Source: Symbiodinium natans
Lineage: Eukaryota > Sar > Dinophyceae > Suessiales > Symbiodiniaceae
Reading direction: 5' to 3'
Length of the DNA stretch: 64,000 bases
Assembly (NCBI GenBank): GCA_905221605.1
Contig: CAJNDS010002280.1
Coordinates: 212,001-276,000 of the forward strand
The notes beneath the pieces were generated by a model that searched no databases, was not told the DNA's origin, and saw only the letters and a list, made by a program, of their open reading frames with translations. Below, one piece after another: positions 10,221-19,519 of this stretch. Numbering within the stretch: position 1 is the stretch's first letter; each line of letters starts with the position of its first letter. Position numbers and translations under genes: made by a program.

Positions 10221-10677
10221 CGTGTTGCGCGTGGTGGGTGGTGGGTGGTGTGTGGTGTGTGTTGTGTGGTGTGTGGTGTGTGTTGTGTATTGTGTGTTGT
10301 TGTGTGTTGTTGTGTGTTGTTGTGTGTTGTTGTGTGTTGTTGTGTGTTGTTGTGTGTTGTTGTGTGTTGGTGTGTGTTGGTGTGTGTTGGTGTGTGTTGG
10401 TGTGTGTTGGTGTGTGTTGGTGTGTGTTGGTGTGTGTGGGTGTGTGTTGGTGTGTGTTGGTGTGTGTGGGTGTGTGTTGGTGTGTGTTGGTGTGTGTTGG
10501 TGTGTGTTGGTGTGTGTTGGTGTGTGTTGGTGTGTGTTGGTGTGTGTTGGTGTGTGTTTGTGTGTGTGTGTGTCTCTGTGTGTGTGTGTGTGTCTCTGTG
10601 TGTGTGTGTCTCTGTGTGTGTGTGTCTCTGTGTGTGTGTGTGTGTGTGTGTGTGTCTCTGTGTGTGTGTGTGTGTGT

Positions 10678-10722
<45 letters not shown>

Positions 10723-10740
10723 TCTGTGTGTGTGTGTGTT
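10221..10740 (+). repeat. TGTGTGTTGT / TGTGTGTTGG 10-mers followed by (TG)n with TCTC
   Basis: Eight or so TGTGTGTTGT units give way to about twenty TGTGTGTTGG units (with TGTGTGTGGG variants). From about 10556 a TG run is punctuated by TCTC every 8-40 bases. Variants are clustered in blocks, which indicates stepwise tandem amplification. The array ends at a single TTTAGGG-like word (10740). Confidence 0.95.
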
Positions 10741-13078
10741 TAGGGTTTCGGGTTATGGCTTACTCCCGATGCGGCCAGCATAGACACTGCTCTACTCTCT
10801 TTCAAAATTCATGGGCTGTGCAGTCCGGCCTTGTGAGGCGAAGACTTCCAAAGAGGCAACGCCAGTGCGAAACCTCACAATAGCGGAGAATCGCACGGCT
10901 CAACGCGCCCTTCAGTCGCTCAAGCTCGACTCAACCCCAGAACTAGCAATCCTAGGAATGCAAGAGCTCCAGAGACTGTAAAGCCCTGAGCCGCAAGAAT
11001 CTCGACGCAAGGCCTTTGTGGAAGCTTTGCTGGTAGCTGTCGGACTGGAAAGGTCATGGATTCCAAGCTAGGATTGGGGGTGTTAACGATTTGGGTTGGA
11101 ACGCTGCTGCCGCCGCTCAAGCAACTATTTGGGACTATATACTTTTTGTTGCTCTCACCGCGTTGGCTCGGGCTCCGTAATGACTTCTGCAGACTAAACC
11201 TCAACACCCACATGAAGCTTGAGCGAGCTTTCTTACTCTCTCTACCAGAGGCAAGTGGCCTCTCGTACCGGTTGTCGAGCAGACTTCTTTGCCTGGGATT
11301 GCTTTCGCCTAAACCCTAAACCCACTACGTAGGCCTTCCTTTCAAGCCCATTGGAACTTCGGCTGCGCAAAGACCACCTTACCATGTATTATGAATCCAG
11401 GAGGGGAGCAGCCTTTGGGCGAAGCAGCTTAACTGGACGATGAGAAGACTGGGCTAAGCGGGCCGGAATGCTTTCAAGTCCAAAAGTCCTAAAGCTTAGG
11501 GCCTTAGGGAGGCAGCGGCCATGGAGGATGGAGAAGGACAAGGCCACTGGGGGGGGGTTGAGCGGCAGTCAGGCCAACTCACAGTAGGAAGAGTGAACAC
11601 CTTCAGAGTTAAAAAAACACGTTGGATGAAGACGAGGTATTTGAGATCATGGGGTTTGCGAGTAGCTCACAGAGTGATGGAGTAGCAGCAAAGCGCAAGA
11701 TCCGGTTTGCACGGCGCGAATGATCTGGACACGCATCGGCTCGGCAAAGCAACTGGGTGGATTTCTTGTCGCCCTCTACACATGTCATCCTGACAAGAGG
11801 GAGGACTCAAAGGTAAAAGCTGTTACAACTTTAAGAGGTGCTCCAGCCTTCGCGGACACAGCATGAAGTTCAACATGCGCCGTTCAAGCTGGGGTGTGGG
11901 CTGTCGGATTTGGGGGTTGACTAAGGGTGGTGGCCCTGACGCTAAGCCACTAAGCTGCAAACCTCATGCACTGGGGCAAGCACCAGGCATTTCGTTCGCC
12001 GGATGCCCAATCGCTGACCCCGCTCCTGATCAGTGAGATCGGAATCACGGAATCACAGCTTGAGTTTGGGCTTCAGGGAGTTTGGGCGGAGGGTTTCGGA
12101 TTGGGGTGCGAGCTTTACAGTTCAGGGTGTTGATGTCGGATTTTAGTTGCTGCTCGCAGGTCTAGCTTTTGAACATCACAAGCTCTGAGCAGCGGACTCC
12201 TGCACCAAATTGATGAGACCAAAATAAACCCGGAATCAAAGCACAGACCCTTCGGGCCTGGAGGGGGGCATACACAGGAGGCCTTTTAAGGGGTTCCAAA
12301 CGGCGCCTAAAGGGGATGGAAAAGAGAACTAGGGCTATGCCAGGCCTTAAACTCTCCTTCCGACTTCCGACACCCAACTACTCCTGAACGCCACACCCCT
12401 TAACCCGCTAACCCTTGACCCCCCCCAAAAAACCTGGCTATTCCGAGGAGAACCTGTGAAACTTAGGATGACCCTCTCAAGTCTGAAGTCCCAATGTGAT
12501 GAGTGGGGCACTCCTGCAGGACACCCAGTGCACCAGCCATCTCAGTGTGGCCTGCCAAGGCTGAGCGTCGAGACTTCAGGGTTAGGGTCTCCCAGCTCTT
12601 GCTGAGCAAGAGCGAAGATAGAGGCCTTAGGACTAAGGTTTTTCTAGAGTTTACAAAGTGTAGAAGGCTTATAGGCCTAGGGCGCATGTCCACTAGGTTT
12701 CCCGTCGTGCTGACAAAACGTCTTACAGAGCTTTTCAGGCAAATACTAAGCTTTAAAAGAAGAACATGGTTCCAGTGACACCTTTGTGCAGGTTTGTACC
12801 CCAGGCCCAGCTCTGAGCTTGAGACAGATGACCCTTCTGCACAGTGACTTCCGCTACCGAGGGGCAAGGACACTGTGGGGGCGCTGCCTAAACCGAAACC
12901 GAAGAAGCCCACAAGCCTCCGAACCCCACAGTCGAAACTCTAAACCCTAAACCCGTAACCCCCTAAGGTTCAGAAGAAGCATGAGCTTAGACTTTGTAGG
13001 TTCATGATGGGTCATTGACACGGCTTACTCAGAACTTCGCCCTTCAAACCCAAACCCTCACGGCGACCTTTCTGGTCT
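10741..13078. other. no gene recognised
   Basis: Over 2.3 kb of mixed sequence with short overlapping frames on both strands, none longer than 150 codons and none with a recognisable domain. Only isolated CCCTAAA words occur (11311, 12942). It lies downstream (3') of the acetyltransferase gene and could hold untranslated or intronic sequence. Confidence 0.4.
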
Positions 13079-14404
13079 TCACTGCTGCAGTTGGCCGGTG
13101 GACATGACAAACGCATCCCCCTTTTGGAGGTCGTCCTCCTCCCCATAGTAGCCCTCCAGCTTGCAAACCACTTCGAAGCCGCAGCGCCTGTACAGCCGCA
13201 GCGCCCCCTGGTTTTGCGTATGCACATGCAGCTCCACGCTGGCGGCTCCGGAGGACCGGGCTTCGGAGATGGCCTCCCTCACCAGGCTCTCCGCAACCCC
13301 GCGGCCGCGGCACGTGGGCAGAACCGCGAGGCTGACGATGTAGGCTGCTTGGTCCGGGAGGTGCCGGCAACGGCCAAGGTCCAGGATCAGGTACCCAGCA
13401 AAGGAGCCGTCCAGTAAGGCCACTGAGGAACGCGAGGAGCTTAGATGCAGCAAGGTTTCAAAGGTCTCGAGGGAGTATGGATCCATGAAACAGATGCTTT
13501 CCACTGACAGCACCGCCTTCATGTCCGCAGTGGTCATCATCCGCACCCGGCAGCCAGAACCGGGTTCCATGGCCGGCATGTCGGAGGGCCCGAACTGCAC
13601 AGGGCCCTCCAAGTGCTGCCTGGCCACATGAAGCCTCTTGGTGTCGATGCACCTGGGGTGTGTCGCGGGAAGGTGCTGAAGTGCAGCTCTTGCACGAAGG
13701 AGCAGTGCAGGAAGGGCCTCCTGGCTCTGCATGCGGAAGCGCAGCACAGGTGCCCCGGAGCAGCAAAGGAAACAAACGGCGCAGGCAAGCGAGCCGCACC
13801 GCGAACAAATTGCCACAACGTCTTTGCTTTGTGACTGGCATTGGCGTGGACAAGGTGCCCTGGCTACTGCAGTACCTCTTGGCACGTCCACAGGCACAGT
13901 CTCTCGCAGAGCTTCAACCAGGTGGAAAGCCTGTGCCAGCTGGCCCTTGTCGGTGATCCGCCGCAGCACCACCAGCGTGTGGGTGTCCTGATGCGGCCAC
14001 TCAGGAGATGCACGCTGTGGAAGTGCTCCGCTTTGCAGGCACCCAGCACACAGGTCGAAGTCTGAGCAGTCAGCGCACTTGAAGCGCGTTCCCAGGAGAA
14101 GAGCTCCACAGCCATCGCAGATGCAAGGGTGCAAGGCTTCGCGCAGCTGCTTCGTGGGCAGTCCGGCCGACGCCAGGCGCAGTCTCTCAGAATGCTTTGC
14201 GAGACTCAGATCCAGATTCATCATCTTTACCAGAAGGCTGCCTTGGCACTGGAAAGGGCCTGCGCAGCTAGGACCTGGCGGAAGGACTGACGCAAGCTGA
14301 CTGAGAGGCTTCTGCTGAGCACACAGCACAATGACAAGTCCAAGACAGTCGAATATCAGAACGTATTCACCAAACCCTGTTTCGTCAATGACAGTGAAAC
14401 ACAA
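13079..14404 (-). CDS. ZZ-type zinc finger / GNAT N-acetyltransferase fusion protein
   Basis: An intronless frame of 441 codons. Residues 94-145 form a ZZ zinc finger: Cys96, Cys99, Cys110, Cys113, Cys119, Cys122, His138 and His142 sit in the canonical spacing, with the typical GTRFKCADCSDFDLCAGC core. Residues about 185-214 hold another Cys cluster (C185, C189, C200, C203, C208, C211) that may bind zinc. Residues about 286-436 are a GNAT fold: acetyl-CoA loop RGRGVA at 366-371, then NQGALRLYRRCGF at 398-410 and GYY...DAFVM at 418-434, the pattern of RimI/Naa-type N-alpha-acetyltransferases. Established for these families: ZZ fingers bind peptides or histone tails, and GNATs transfer acetyl from acetyl-CoA to amines. 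The substrate here is unknown. The first 60 residues are weakly protein-like, so Met61 or Met62 may be the real start. Missing upstream exons are possible. Confidence 0.85.
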   Translation of the reverse strand: MCFTVIDETGFGEYVLIFDCLGLVIVLCAQQKPLSQLASVLPPGPSCAGPFQCQGSLLVKMMNLDLSLAKHSERLRLASAGLPTKQLREALHPCICDGCGALLLGTRFKCADCSDFDLCAGCLQSGALPQRASPEWPHQDTHTLVVLRRITDKGQLAQAFHLVEALRETVPVDVPRGTAVARAPCPRQCQSQSKDVVAICSRCGSLACAVCFLCCSGAPVLRFRMQSQEALPALLLRARAALQHLPATHPRCIDTKRLHVARQHLEGPVQFGPSDMPAMEPGSGCRVRMMTTADMKAVLSVESICFMDPYSLETFETLLHLSSSRSSVALLDGSFAGYLILDLGRCRHLPDQAAYIVSLAVLPTCRGRGVAESLVREAISEARSSGAASVELHVHTQNQGALRLYRRCGFEVVCKLEGYYGEEDDLQKGDAFVMSTGQLQQ

Positions 14405-14608
14405 CTACAATAACAAGTCACGATGGGCCATGGACCTCAAGGAAACAACAACTGCGTAGTCTGGGGACTTCAGACTTCTATATGTGGGGCAAAACTCCTG
14501 CAAACATTCTTTGCACCTACATCCTGCTGATGCCCAATCATGCCTTTACCCCTAAGCCCTTCATAACACACGCTGTGTAGAAGGCACAAGCATCCATAAA
14601 CCGTCAAA
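14405..14608. other. region upstream of the acetyltransferase frame
   Basis: About 200 bases between the gene's 5' end and a CCCTAAA array. I saw no TATA-like box that I would defend and no spliced-leader relic, so no promoter is called. Confidence 0.3.
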
Positions 14609-14690
14609 CCCCAAACCCTAAAACCTAAACCCTAAACCCTAAACCCTAAACCCTAGACCCTAGACCCTAGACCCTAGACCCTAAACCCTG
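14609..14690 (-). repeat. CCCTAAA array with a CCCTAGA block
   Basis: About seven CCCTAAA-type units, then four consecutive CCCTAGA units, then CCCTAAA again. The variant is amplified as a block. Confidence 0.95.
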
Positions 14691-14793
14691 GGCAGACTCA
14701 TTCTCCAGCGCCTTGCGGTTTCCATCTTCTTTGTACATCCGTGGAGCCGAGGCAAGACCAAGCACCTGCGAAGCCGGCTTATGGGAGGGCCCT
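14691..14793. other. short spacer
   Basis: About 100 bases of unique sequence between two CCCTAAA arrays. No feature was seen. Confidence 0.5.
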
Positions 14794-14955
14794 ACCTAAA
14801 CCCTAAACCCTAAACCCTAAACCCTAAACCCTAAACCCTAAACCCTAAACCCTAAACCCTAAACCCTAAACCCTAAACCCTAAACCCTAAACCCTAAACC
14901 CTAAACCCTAAACCCTAAACCCTAAACCCTAAACCCTAACCCTAAACCCTAAACC
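14794..14955 (-). repeat. interstitial CCCTAAA array
   Basis: About 22 near-perfect copies with a single 6-base unit (CCCTAA) near the end. Confidence 0.97.
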
Positions 14956-15351
14956 GTGCGCAGCCGGAAGTGTAGGCCCTTAATTGAGGCTTGAGTAGAC
15001 AGAGGGTTCGGAGTTCCGGGCCCTGCTTTAAAAGGTTCAGTTTATCAGTTTATGGTTCTAGGGCTTTGGGGCTGTTTTAGGTTCACGTGTTTCAAGTTGT
15101 GCAGCTCTTGGGGTTTTAGGGTTGACGTTGAGGAATTCGCATGTTAAGCCTGGGGGCCACCAGAGTCTCCTTGAGAGAGACGCAAGCCTTCCCTGAGCCC
15201 GAAACTTCCAACAACCTCACCACGCCTGCCCTTCGAAGACCCAATAGCCTCCTGCGCTGCAAGCCCTTCAAGCCCGTGTCTACCTTAAGCCACCAAAAGC
15301 CCTTAAGTCCCTCAAGCCCTGTTTTGCCCAAAGAAAGAAGCGAAAACAGTG
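14956..15351. other. no gene recognised
   Basis: Short opposing frames at 15116-15331 (minus) and 15141-15365 (plus) have no domain. The latter runs into the next array. Confidence 0.4.
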
Positions 15352-15390
15352 ACCCTAAACCCTAAACCCTAAACCCTAAACCCTAAACCC
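15352..15390 (-). repeat. short CCCTAAA array
   Basis: Five to six copies of the 7-mer. Confidence 0.9.
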
Positions 15391-15491
15391 TGGGCATCCT
15401 CGAGCTCCCTTATTCTGAAGGGCCGACCGCCCAGGGCAATGCCAGGTTGGGCTGTGCGAGGCGGAGGGCATCCTGAAGCAATAACAGGAGG

Positions 15492-15657
15492 AGGGTTTAG
15501 GGTTTAGGGTTTAGGATTTAGGATTTAGGATTTAGGATTTAGGATTTAGGGTTTAGGGTTTAGGGTTTAGGGTTTAGGGTTTAGGGTTTAGGGCTTAGGG
15601 CTTAGGGCTTAGGGTTTAGGGTTTAGGGTTTAGGGCTTAGGGCTTAGGGTTTAGGGT
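15492..15657 (+). repeat. TTTAGGG array with TTTAGGA and CTTAGGG blocks
   Basis: TTTAGGG, then five consecutive TTTAGGA units (about 15511-15546), TTTAGGG again, then two clusters of CTTAGGG. Point variants appear as contiguous blocks rather than at random. Confidence 0.95.
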
Positions 15658-15679
15658 TGGCTTCGTTGGGGCGCGTAAT

Positions 15680-15815
15680 CCCCTACCCTCTAATATTAGC
15701 CCCCCCCTCCCCCTACGCCCTAAGATCAAAGATCCCCAGAGAATATATGCGGGGTGGGGGGGGTTCTTCATTTTTGGGGGCTAGGGAGGGGGGTATTGAT
15801 ATTTATGGGGAGGGG
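15680..15815. repeat. imperfect foldback (MITE-like) segment
   Basis: The left arm 15680-15712 (CCCCTACCCTCTAATATT, then a C-run and CTCCCC) is approximately the reverse complement of the right arm 15785-15815 (GGGAGGGGGGTATTGATATT, then ATGGGG). The enclosed 70 bases include a G run. No clear target-site duplication is visible, so a mobile origin is only suggested. Confidence 0.4.
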
Positions 15816-16858
15816 TTTGCAGGGAGTTTACAAGGAAGCTTACGGGTTGTTAGCTGAGCCTTCCGAGCCTTTAGTGCCCAGTGGTTTCTGGCTCTCAGGG
15901 CTCTGAGCAAGACTTGGAGTGGATCCTATCTACGGCTCAGACTTAGTGAGATCGACTTGGGTTGAATTCTGTCCTACAGGATTAGGCCCTCATGGTTTAG
16001 AACTTGGCTCAGCTTTCCGATTCACTGGGGTAAGGTTGATGGTCCAAGCCTTATCCTTAAGTGGATTCTAGCTTCTACTCTTGAACCACTTCGGAATGTA
16101 AAGCAAAGGGTAAAAACACCTTATATCGGCAAATCGCTTCGCAACGACCGGTCCTCATCCAAGCTTCGCACCTGGGGCGATGCTGCCCAGCAGGGTACCA
16201 GCACAGTAACAGCACCAGCAAGTGGACAGTCTAAAGAGCTACTGCACATGGCCCAAGCCTTGATCGATTCCACCCGCCTCACCCACCCCCTCCCCCCTAA
16301 ACCCTGTGCCCGAAAACCCTAAAGCCCGCCAGCCCATCCTTTGCAAAATCAATAAAGCACAACTAGGCCCACCAGTAACCTAGGAATTAAAAGGGTGACC
16401 ATTTTGTGTTAAAGGGGCTCTTAAGGGAACCTCAACCCCTCCAAAAAGGGAATAAGGGCCTACCCTGGGTCCTAGACACATGAAACACAGAGCTTAGCCA
16501 TAGATGTCCGTAGCTGCTCCACTTCAGCACCTGTTTGTTCCACGTCACGTCTGTGCTCTGCTTCGGCTGGCAGTTTTCCGACCTCCCTGCCTGTGCACCG
16601 CCTACACACGAATTTGCCCAAACCCGCCAAGCCGAGAGTGTCTCGTGCCAAATGGCTCTTTTGTGCGTTCCACTTGGGCGTCGTTCCACACCAGCACTCC
16701 TCTGTGGCGAAACACGCAGCAGAATGCAAAGTGGAGCGGAATGGTTTTGGGCCCTAACATAACCCCTAAACCTAAGCCCAGACTCTGCAATCCGCAAGCA
16801 GAAACCAGATGGCCCCGCGTTTTCCGCGTTTTCCCCGCTCCCCTGGCCCCCTCGTAAT
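15816..16858. other. no gene recognised
   Basis: Overlapping frames up to 121 codons on both strands between 16432 and 16857, with no recognisable domain in any of them. Confidence 0.4.
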
Positions 16859-17068
16859 CCCTAAACCCTAAACCCTAAACCCTAAACTTGCCCTAAACCC
16901 TAAACCCTAAACCCTAAACCCTAAACCCTAAACCCTAAACCCTAAACCCTAAACAACCCTAAACCCTAAACCCTAAACCCTAAACCTAAACCCTAAACCC
17001 TAAACAACCCTAAACCCTAAACCCTAAACCCGAAACCCGAAACCGAAACCCTAAACCCTAAACCCTAA
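16859..17068 (-). repeat. interstitial CCCTAAA array with AAC insertions
   Basis: About 28 units, several broken by CCCTAAACAA or CCCTAAACTTG junctions and by CCCGAAA variants near the right edge. Confidence 0.95.
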
Positions 17069-17174
17069 ATCTCAAACCAAGACCATGGGCCCCGGGGGCC
17101 GCACTGAGGTGCCTTGGCCTTGCTGGCTGTGCCGGCCTGATGATTTTTCCCTTCCCACCCATAAAACGGACCGT

Positions 17175-17217
17175 GGTTTAGGGTTAAAGGGTTTAGGGTT
17201 TAGGGTTTAGGGTTGAG
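17175..17217 (+). repeat. TTTAGGG to TTGAGGG transition
   Basis: A few TTTAGGG units change into TTGAGGG and then directly into the TTGAAGGG 8-mer. This suggests the 8-mer arose from the telomere-type unit. Confidence 0.85.
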
Positions 17218-17864
17218 GGTTGAAGGGTTGAAGGGTTGAAGGGTTGAAGGGTTGAAGGGTTGAAGGGTTGAAGGGTTGAAGGGTTGAAGGGTTGAAGGGT
17301 TGAAGGGTTGAAGGGTTGAAGGGTTGAAGGGTTGAAGGGTTGAAGGGTTGAAGGGTTGAAGGGTTGAAGGGCTGAAGGGTTGAAGGGCTGAAGGGCTGAA
17401 GGGCTGAAGGGCTGAAGGGCTGAAGGGCTGAAGGGCTGAAGGGCTGAAGGGCTGAAGGGCTGAAGGGCTGAAGGGCTGAAGGGCTGAAGGGCTGAAGGGC
17501 TGAAGGGCTGAAGGGCTGAAGGGCTGAAGGGCTGAAGGGTTGAAGGGTTGAAGGGTTGAAGGGTTGAAGGGTTGAAGGGTTGAAGGGTTGAAGGGTTGAA
17601 GGGTTGAAGGGTTGAAGGGTTGAAGGGTTGAAGGGTTGAAGGGTTGAAGGCTTGAAGGCTTGAAGGGTTGAAGGGTTGAAGGGTTGAAGGGTTGAAGGGT
17701 TGAAGGGTTGAAGGGTTGAAGGGTTGAAGGGTTGAAGGGTTGAGGGTTGAAGGGTTGAAGGGTTGAAGGGTTGAAGGGTTGAAGGGTTGAAGGGTTGAAG
17801 GGTTGAAGGGTTGAAGGGTTGAAGGGTTGAAGGGTTGAAGGGTTGAAGGGTTGAAGGGTTGAAG
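17218..17864 (+). repeat. TTGAAGGG 8-bp tandem array with a CTGAAGGG core
   Basis: About 80 copies of an 8-base unit. A contiguous central block (about 17370-17538) carries CTGAAGGG, while both flanks carry TTGAAGGG. A few CTTGAAGG and TTGAGGG exceptions occur. The segregated variant is the signature of local amplification (slippage or unequal exchange). Confidence 0.97.
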
Positions 17865-18628
17865 GTCTGGGTTTCAGGGCTCAGGGACAGGGAAGGGGAT
17901 TCAGTCCGGGCCTCGTAAAGGTGCAGGGTTTTAGGGTTTAGCGTTTAGGGTTTAGGGTTGGAGGAAAGGGCTGAGTTGCATGGGTTTGAAGAGCAGAGGC
18001 TAAGTCCTGAGCTACGTTGGGACTGGTCGTTTAATGAGGTGCAAGGCGTGTTTGGGAAACCCTGGCTCAAGGTTTGGGACAGAAGCTTTAGGTGTTTACC
18101 TCGAGGAGCTGTTCGTACCTGTTGGGGATTTGGGCTTCGCTTCTTAGGGCGATCTAGGTGTCGAGGTTCGGGGGGCTTGGATTTTGTGATCTTGTGCTCT
18201 TGAGCTGTTGCCTTACTTGCTGTGGGCGCCTAGCAATGACCCCTCAGTCTTCCTCCAAACTCGTGTCGGGGACAACTGTCTAGGGTCTTAGGGCCTTGGA
18301 CATTTGGGAAATTCAGGACTTTAGGCTTCTCTCGAAGTACTTGCTGCAAGAAGGTGCAAGACTTAAGATCCGAAATCATGTCGCCTGGACTCTCGCTATG
18401 ACCGCTGTTGTAGCCGTTGGCGTGGAAGTCCTGCGAGTCTGCCTGCGAAGTGACGTGAAACTTGGGCTTGTAAGCCCTCAACCCTACACCCTAAACCCCA
18501 AGCACGGCCTCGAATCCCAACCGGACGGCCAGGACACCCTGAATATCTCTATGCCAGCAAACCAAACCCAAGACCAAATTCGGATTTGCTGAGTTGAGGA
18601 AGTGTCGAAGTGAAATCCTAACCTAACC
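17865..18628. other. no gene recognised; short TTTAGGG words at the left
   Basis: Three or four TTTAGGG-like words at 17930-17957, then frames of 81-98 codons on both strands (17958-18203, 18230-18592) without domains. Confidence 0.4.
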
Positions 18629-18643
18629 CCCCCCCCCCCCCCA
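18629..18643. repeat. poly-C tract
   Basis: Uninterrupted C run of about 15 bases, ending at CACAAAGG. Confidence 0.85.
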
Positions 18644-19393
18644 CAAAGGAGAATCCCTAGCCCAAGCTCTGCCTCCGAACTCCCTCAACTTTTGACCCAT
18701 GCTGCTTGTGGAATTTTGAAGGCCCTCAGGTTTCGGAGACCCGCGGGATGAACAAAAAGGGCTTGAGGCTCTCAGATATCGGTTCCGATGCCCATGGAAT
18801 TTGGGCTTTGAACTGTAGTTCGCTGCTAGGTGCTGTAGCTTCTTTGAATCTTTACTATCATTCGTTGAGTCTTTAGTATCGAGGGTTCAAATTTTTTCGA
18901 TGACTTTGCACCCATGCACTTGCGAGGTGTTCAGCTCCCAGATTGAGAAACCGCGGTTTTGTGCAACGTTCTAGAGCCCTCCAAAACCAGTTCTCTTCAA
19001 CAAAGGTGTTTGCGAAAAACCCAGGCCAGACAACCTCTAGCCATGCGCTCGGCGGCCCATGTGTGTTTCACGAGCATTTCGAGATCCAGACCTCTTGTTC
19101 CCAGACCTGACCTTATAAACCCTAAGCCCTATAAACCCTAAACCCTAAATTGACGAGTGACGAAGGCTTCAAGCCCCTCGCTGTCGGGACTTGTCCTATT
19201 CAGGAGGTTTTTGAGCTCTCGTTTCAGCAAGCACGGAGAGGCTGCAACATCAGAGTAGGCGCACAACCAATGGGACAAGGGCCTCACAGTTGCTTTGGCA
19301 AACATCTGGAAGTCGCAAAACATAGAAACAACCTCAGAAAAGCAACCAAAACCGTGAAAAAACAAAAGAAAACAATAAGAAATCACAACCTCC
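18644..19393. other. no gene recognised
   Basis: Contains a short CCCTATAAACCCTAAG cluster at about 19113-19149 (both 9-mer and 7-mer telomere-type units) and an A-rich stretch at 19320-19400. No domain was seen. Confidence 0.4.
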
Positions 19394-19519
19394 CTACTGA
19401 AACTGTAAACAAAATTCCATAACCTCTCTGCTGAAACTCGATTGTGTCTTGAACGCTCTCTGCATGGTGCTGGCCTTCCCGCGGCCCTTCTTTCCGGCAC
19501 CCTTGCCACCCTTCTGCAT
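19394..19519 (-). CDS. possible small basic ORF or exon (41 aa)
   Basis: An ATG at 19519 opens a 41-residue frame starting MQKGGKGAGKKGRGKAS and ending at TAG (19394). It is rich in Lys and Gly at the start and then more ordinary (MQRAFKTQSSFSREVMEF). Lys/Gly-rich N termini occur in many dinoflagellate nuclear and RNA-binding proteins, but nothing here identifies a family. A GT in the sequence AGAGAGGTTATGG could be a splice donor, so it may be a first exon. An upstream in-frame stop limits the frame. It could easily be chance. Confidence 0.2.
   Translation of the reverse strand: MQKGGKGAGKKGRGKASTMQRAFKTQSSFSREVMEFCLQFQ

Noticed and set aside
8465-10783. Very long plus-strand frames (512-772 codons, Cys/Val/Arg/Leu-rich)
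   Set aside because: They are readings of (TG)n and 11-bp or 10-bp tandem repeats. Three frames are open at once and the residues cycle with the repeat, so this is not a protein gene.
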